NCBI GenBank assembly: GCA_030605745.1
Contig: JAUWHT010000219.1
Coordinates: forward strand, 1-6,125
Reading direction: 5' to 3'
DNA: 6,125 nt
Origin: Pirellulales bacterium
GTDB lineage: Bacteria > Planctomycetota > Planctomycetia > Pirellulales > Thermoguttaceae
A model generated the notes under the pieces. That model had not been told where the DNA came from, did no database searches, and saw nothing but the letters and a program-made list of their open reading frames with translations. Below, in pieces: positions 5,919 to 6,125 of this stretch. Positions within the stretch are counted from its first letter, which is position 1, and each line of letters starts with the position of its first letter. The position numbers were made by a program, and so were the translations under genes.

Positions 5919-5946
5919 TTGACAGGGCTGTAAGAATGAGTATAAT
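5919..5946 (+). promoter_or_regulatory. Consensus sigma70 promoter P1B
   Basis: Perfect TTGACA (5919-5924) and TATAAT (5941-5946), 16-bp spacer, as in P1A. Only three bases differ across the 33 bp around it. A transcript from about 5953 would begin just ahead of the second hairpin triplet. Confidence 0.7.
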
Positions 5947-5969
5947 CGATTGTTATGCCAGCATCGCAT

Positions 5970-6046
5970 GTAACGCCGGCGTCCCGCCGGCTGTATTGTG
6001 CCGGCGTCTCGCTGGCCATGTTGTGCCGGCGAGACGCTGGCGTTAC
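5970..6046. repeat. Hairpin triplet B enclosed by an inverted repeat
   Basis: Units at 5975-5991 (GCCGGCGTCCCGCCGGC), 6000-6016 (GCCGGCGTCTCGCTGGC) and 6025-6041 (GCCGGCGAGACGCTGGC) start exactly 25 bases apart. The third is close to the reverse complement of the second. The outer bases GTAACGCCGGCGTC (5970-5983) and GACGCTGGCGTTAC (6033-6046) pair at 13 of 14 positions. The whole can therefore fold either as one long stem-loop or as a closing stem plus separate hairpins. The linkers TGTATTGT and CATGTTGT match copy A. Confidence 0.85.
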
Positions 6047-6053
6047 AGATTGC

Positions 6054-6082
6054 TTGACACCTGAAATACGATCTGGTAAAAT
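6054..6082 (+). promoter_or_regulatory. Sigma70 promoter P2B
   Basis: TTGACA (6054-6059), 17-bp spacer, TAAAAT (6077-6082), six bases, then ATGATG at 6089. The boxes are near consensus and the spacer is optimal. The short distance to the ATG predicts a leaderless mRNA for the gene leaving the window. Confidence 0.65.
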
Positions 6083-6088
6083 AGCCAC

Positions 6089-6125
6089 ATGATGAAGGTT
6101 CCCACCATCCGCCGCCCCATCCAGC
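6089..6125 (+). CDS. Possible start of a truncated downstream gene
   Basis: ATGATGAAGG opens a reading frame MMKVPTIRRPIQ that is cut by the window end, so the product cannot be recognised. Support comes only from the promoter P2B directly upstream and from the similar but degenerate start region at 5864. There is no Shine-Dalgarno, which fits leaderless translation. It could equally be more non-coding repeat. Confidence 0.3.
   Translation, partial: MMKVPTIRRPIQ

Larger units (their letters stand above)
5917..6121 (+). repeat. Regulatory module, copy B
   Basis: Second copy of the module, with the same order: P1B, hairpin triplet, P2B, ATG. It differs from copy A by about 18 extra bases between the first promoter and the hairpins (5951-5969, containing ATGC-CA-GCAT), and by substitutions in the hairpins. 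It probably lies directly upstream of a real gene starting at 6089. The unit could continue past the window, so the total copy number is unknown. Confidence 0.75.

Noticed and set aside
5725..6046. CRISPR-like periodicity of palindromic repeats
   Set aside because: The units are only 17 nt, linkers are 7-8 nt and conserved rather than unique, only three units occur per cluster, and no cas gene is in the window.
5864..6064. 66-residue + strand frame from the copy A ATG
   Set aside because: It runs through promoter P1B and the second hairpin triplet. Only its first 11 or so codons resemble the start at 6089, so it is a duplicated start region and not an independent gene.
5630..6088. 152-residue open frame on the - strand across the duplicated module
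   Set aside because: It is a translation of the hairpins and promoters; repeated Ala-Gly-Gly-Thr-Pro-Ala peptides come from the palindromes. The frame has no domain signature, and the duplicated promoter signals lie on the other strand.

Overview
The window looks like a piece of a high-G+C, Gram-negative-type bacterial chromosome, most likely from Planctomycetota or a related PVC lineage. This is inferred from a PEP-CTERM/exosortase-type surface protein, weak or missing Shine-Dalgarno sequences before several genes, and large palindromic GC-rich repeats in almost every gap. No rRNA or tRNA marker is present, so the phylum is not proven.

Layout from left to right. (1) 1-156 is a tandem-repeat tract (11-nt then 7-nt units) that runs almost up to the start codon of tyrS. 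(2) 164-1447 is a complete tyrosyl-tRNA synthetase on the + strand. (3) 1458-2807 is a convergent (- strand) PEP-CTERM secreted or surface protein, probably a beta-propeller. Its extreme C-terminus is encoded by a palindromic element at 1491-1566. (4) 2808-3053 is a divergent intergenic region with candidate promoters for both directions and a clover-like palindrome at 2950-3009. (5) 3054-4046 is a UDP-glucuronate 4-epimerase-type SDR. (6) 4047-4165 is a gap with another palindrome (4074-4129). (7) 4166-5485 is a WbpA-type UDP-N-acetylglucosamine/nucleotide-sugar 6-dehydrogenase. (8) 5486-6125 has no convincing complete gene. It holds a tandemly duplicated regulatory module of about 225-229 bp. 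Each copy carries a perfect TTGACA/TATAAT promoter, three GC-rich hairpins, a second sigma70-like promoter and an ATG six bases past the -10 box. The second ATG may start a gene that runs off the window.

How the genes fit together. The dehydrogenase and epimerase are consecutive on one strand and together could oxidise C6 and invert C4 of a UDP-hexose, giving a UDP-uronic acid such as UDP-GalNAcA or UDP-GalA for surface or extracellular polysaccharide. PEP-CTERM proteins are processed by exosortase systems that commonly co-occur with exopolysaccharide genes, so genes 3-5 make a plausible cell-surface theme. tyrS is housekeeping and probably unrelated.

The most unusual content is not the proteins but the repeat layer. 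Four sequence-unrelated palindromic families are present, and all share one design: a long inverted repeat whose parts are also self-complementary, so that they can fold as branched small hairpins. In the 4074-4129 element the mismatches between the long arms are placed exactly so that each small hairpin stays intact, which suggests selection for the small hairpins.
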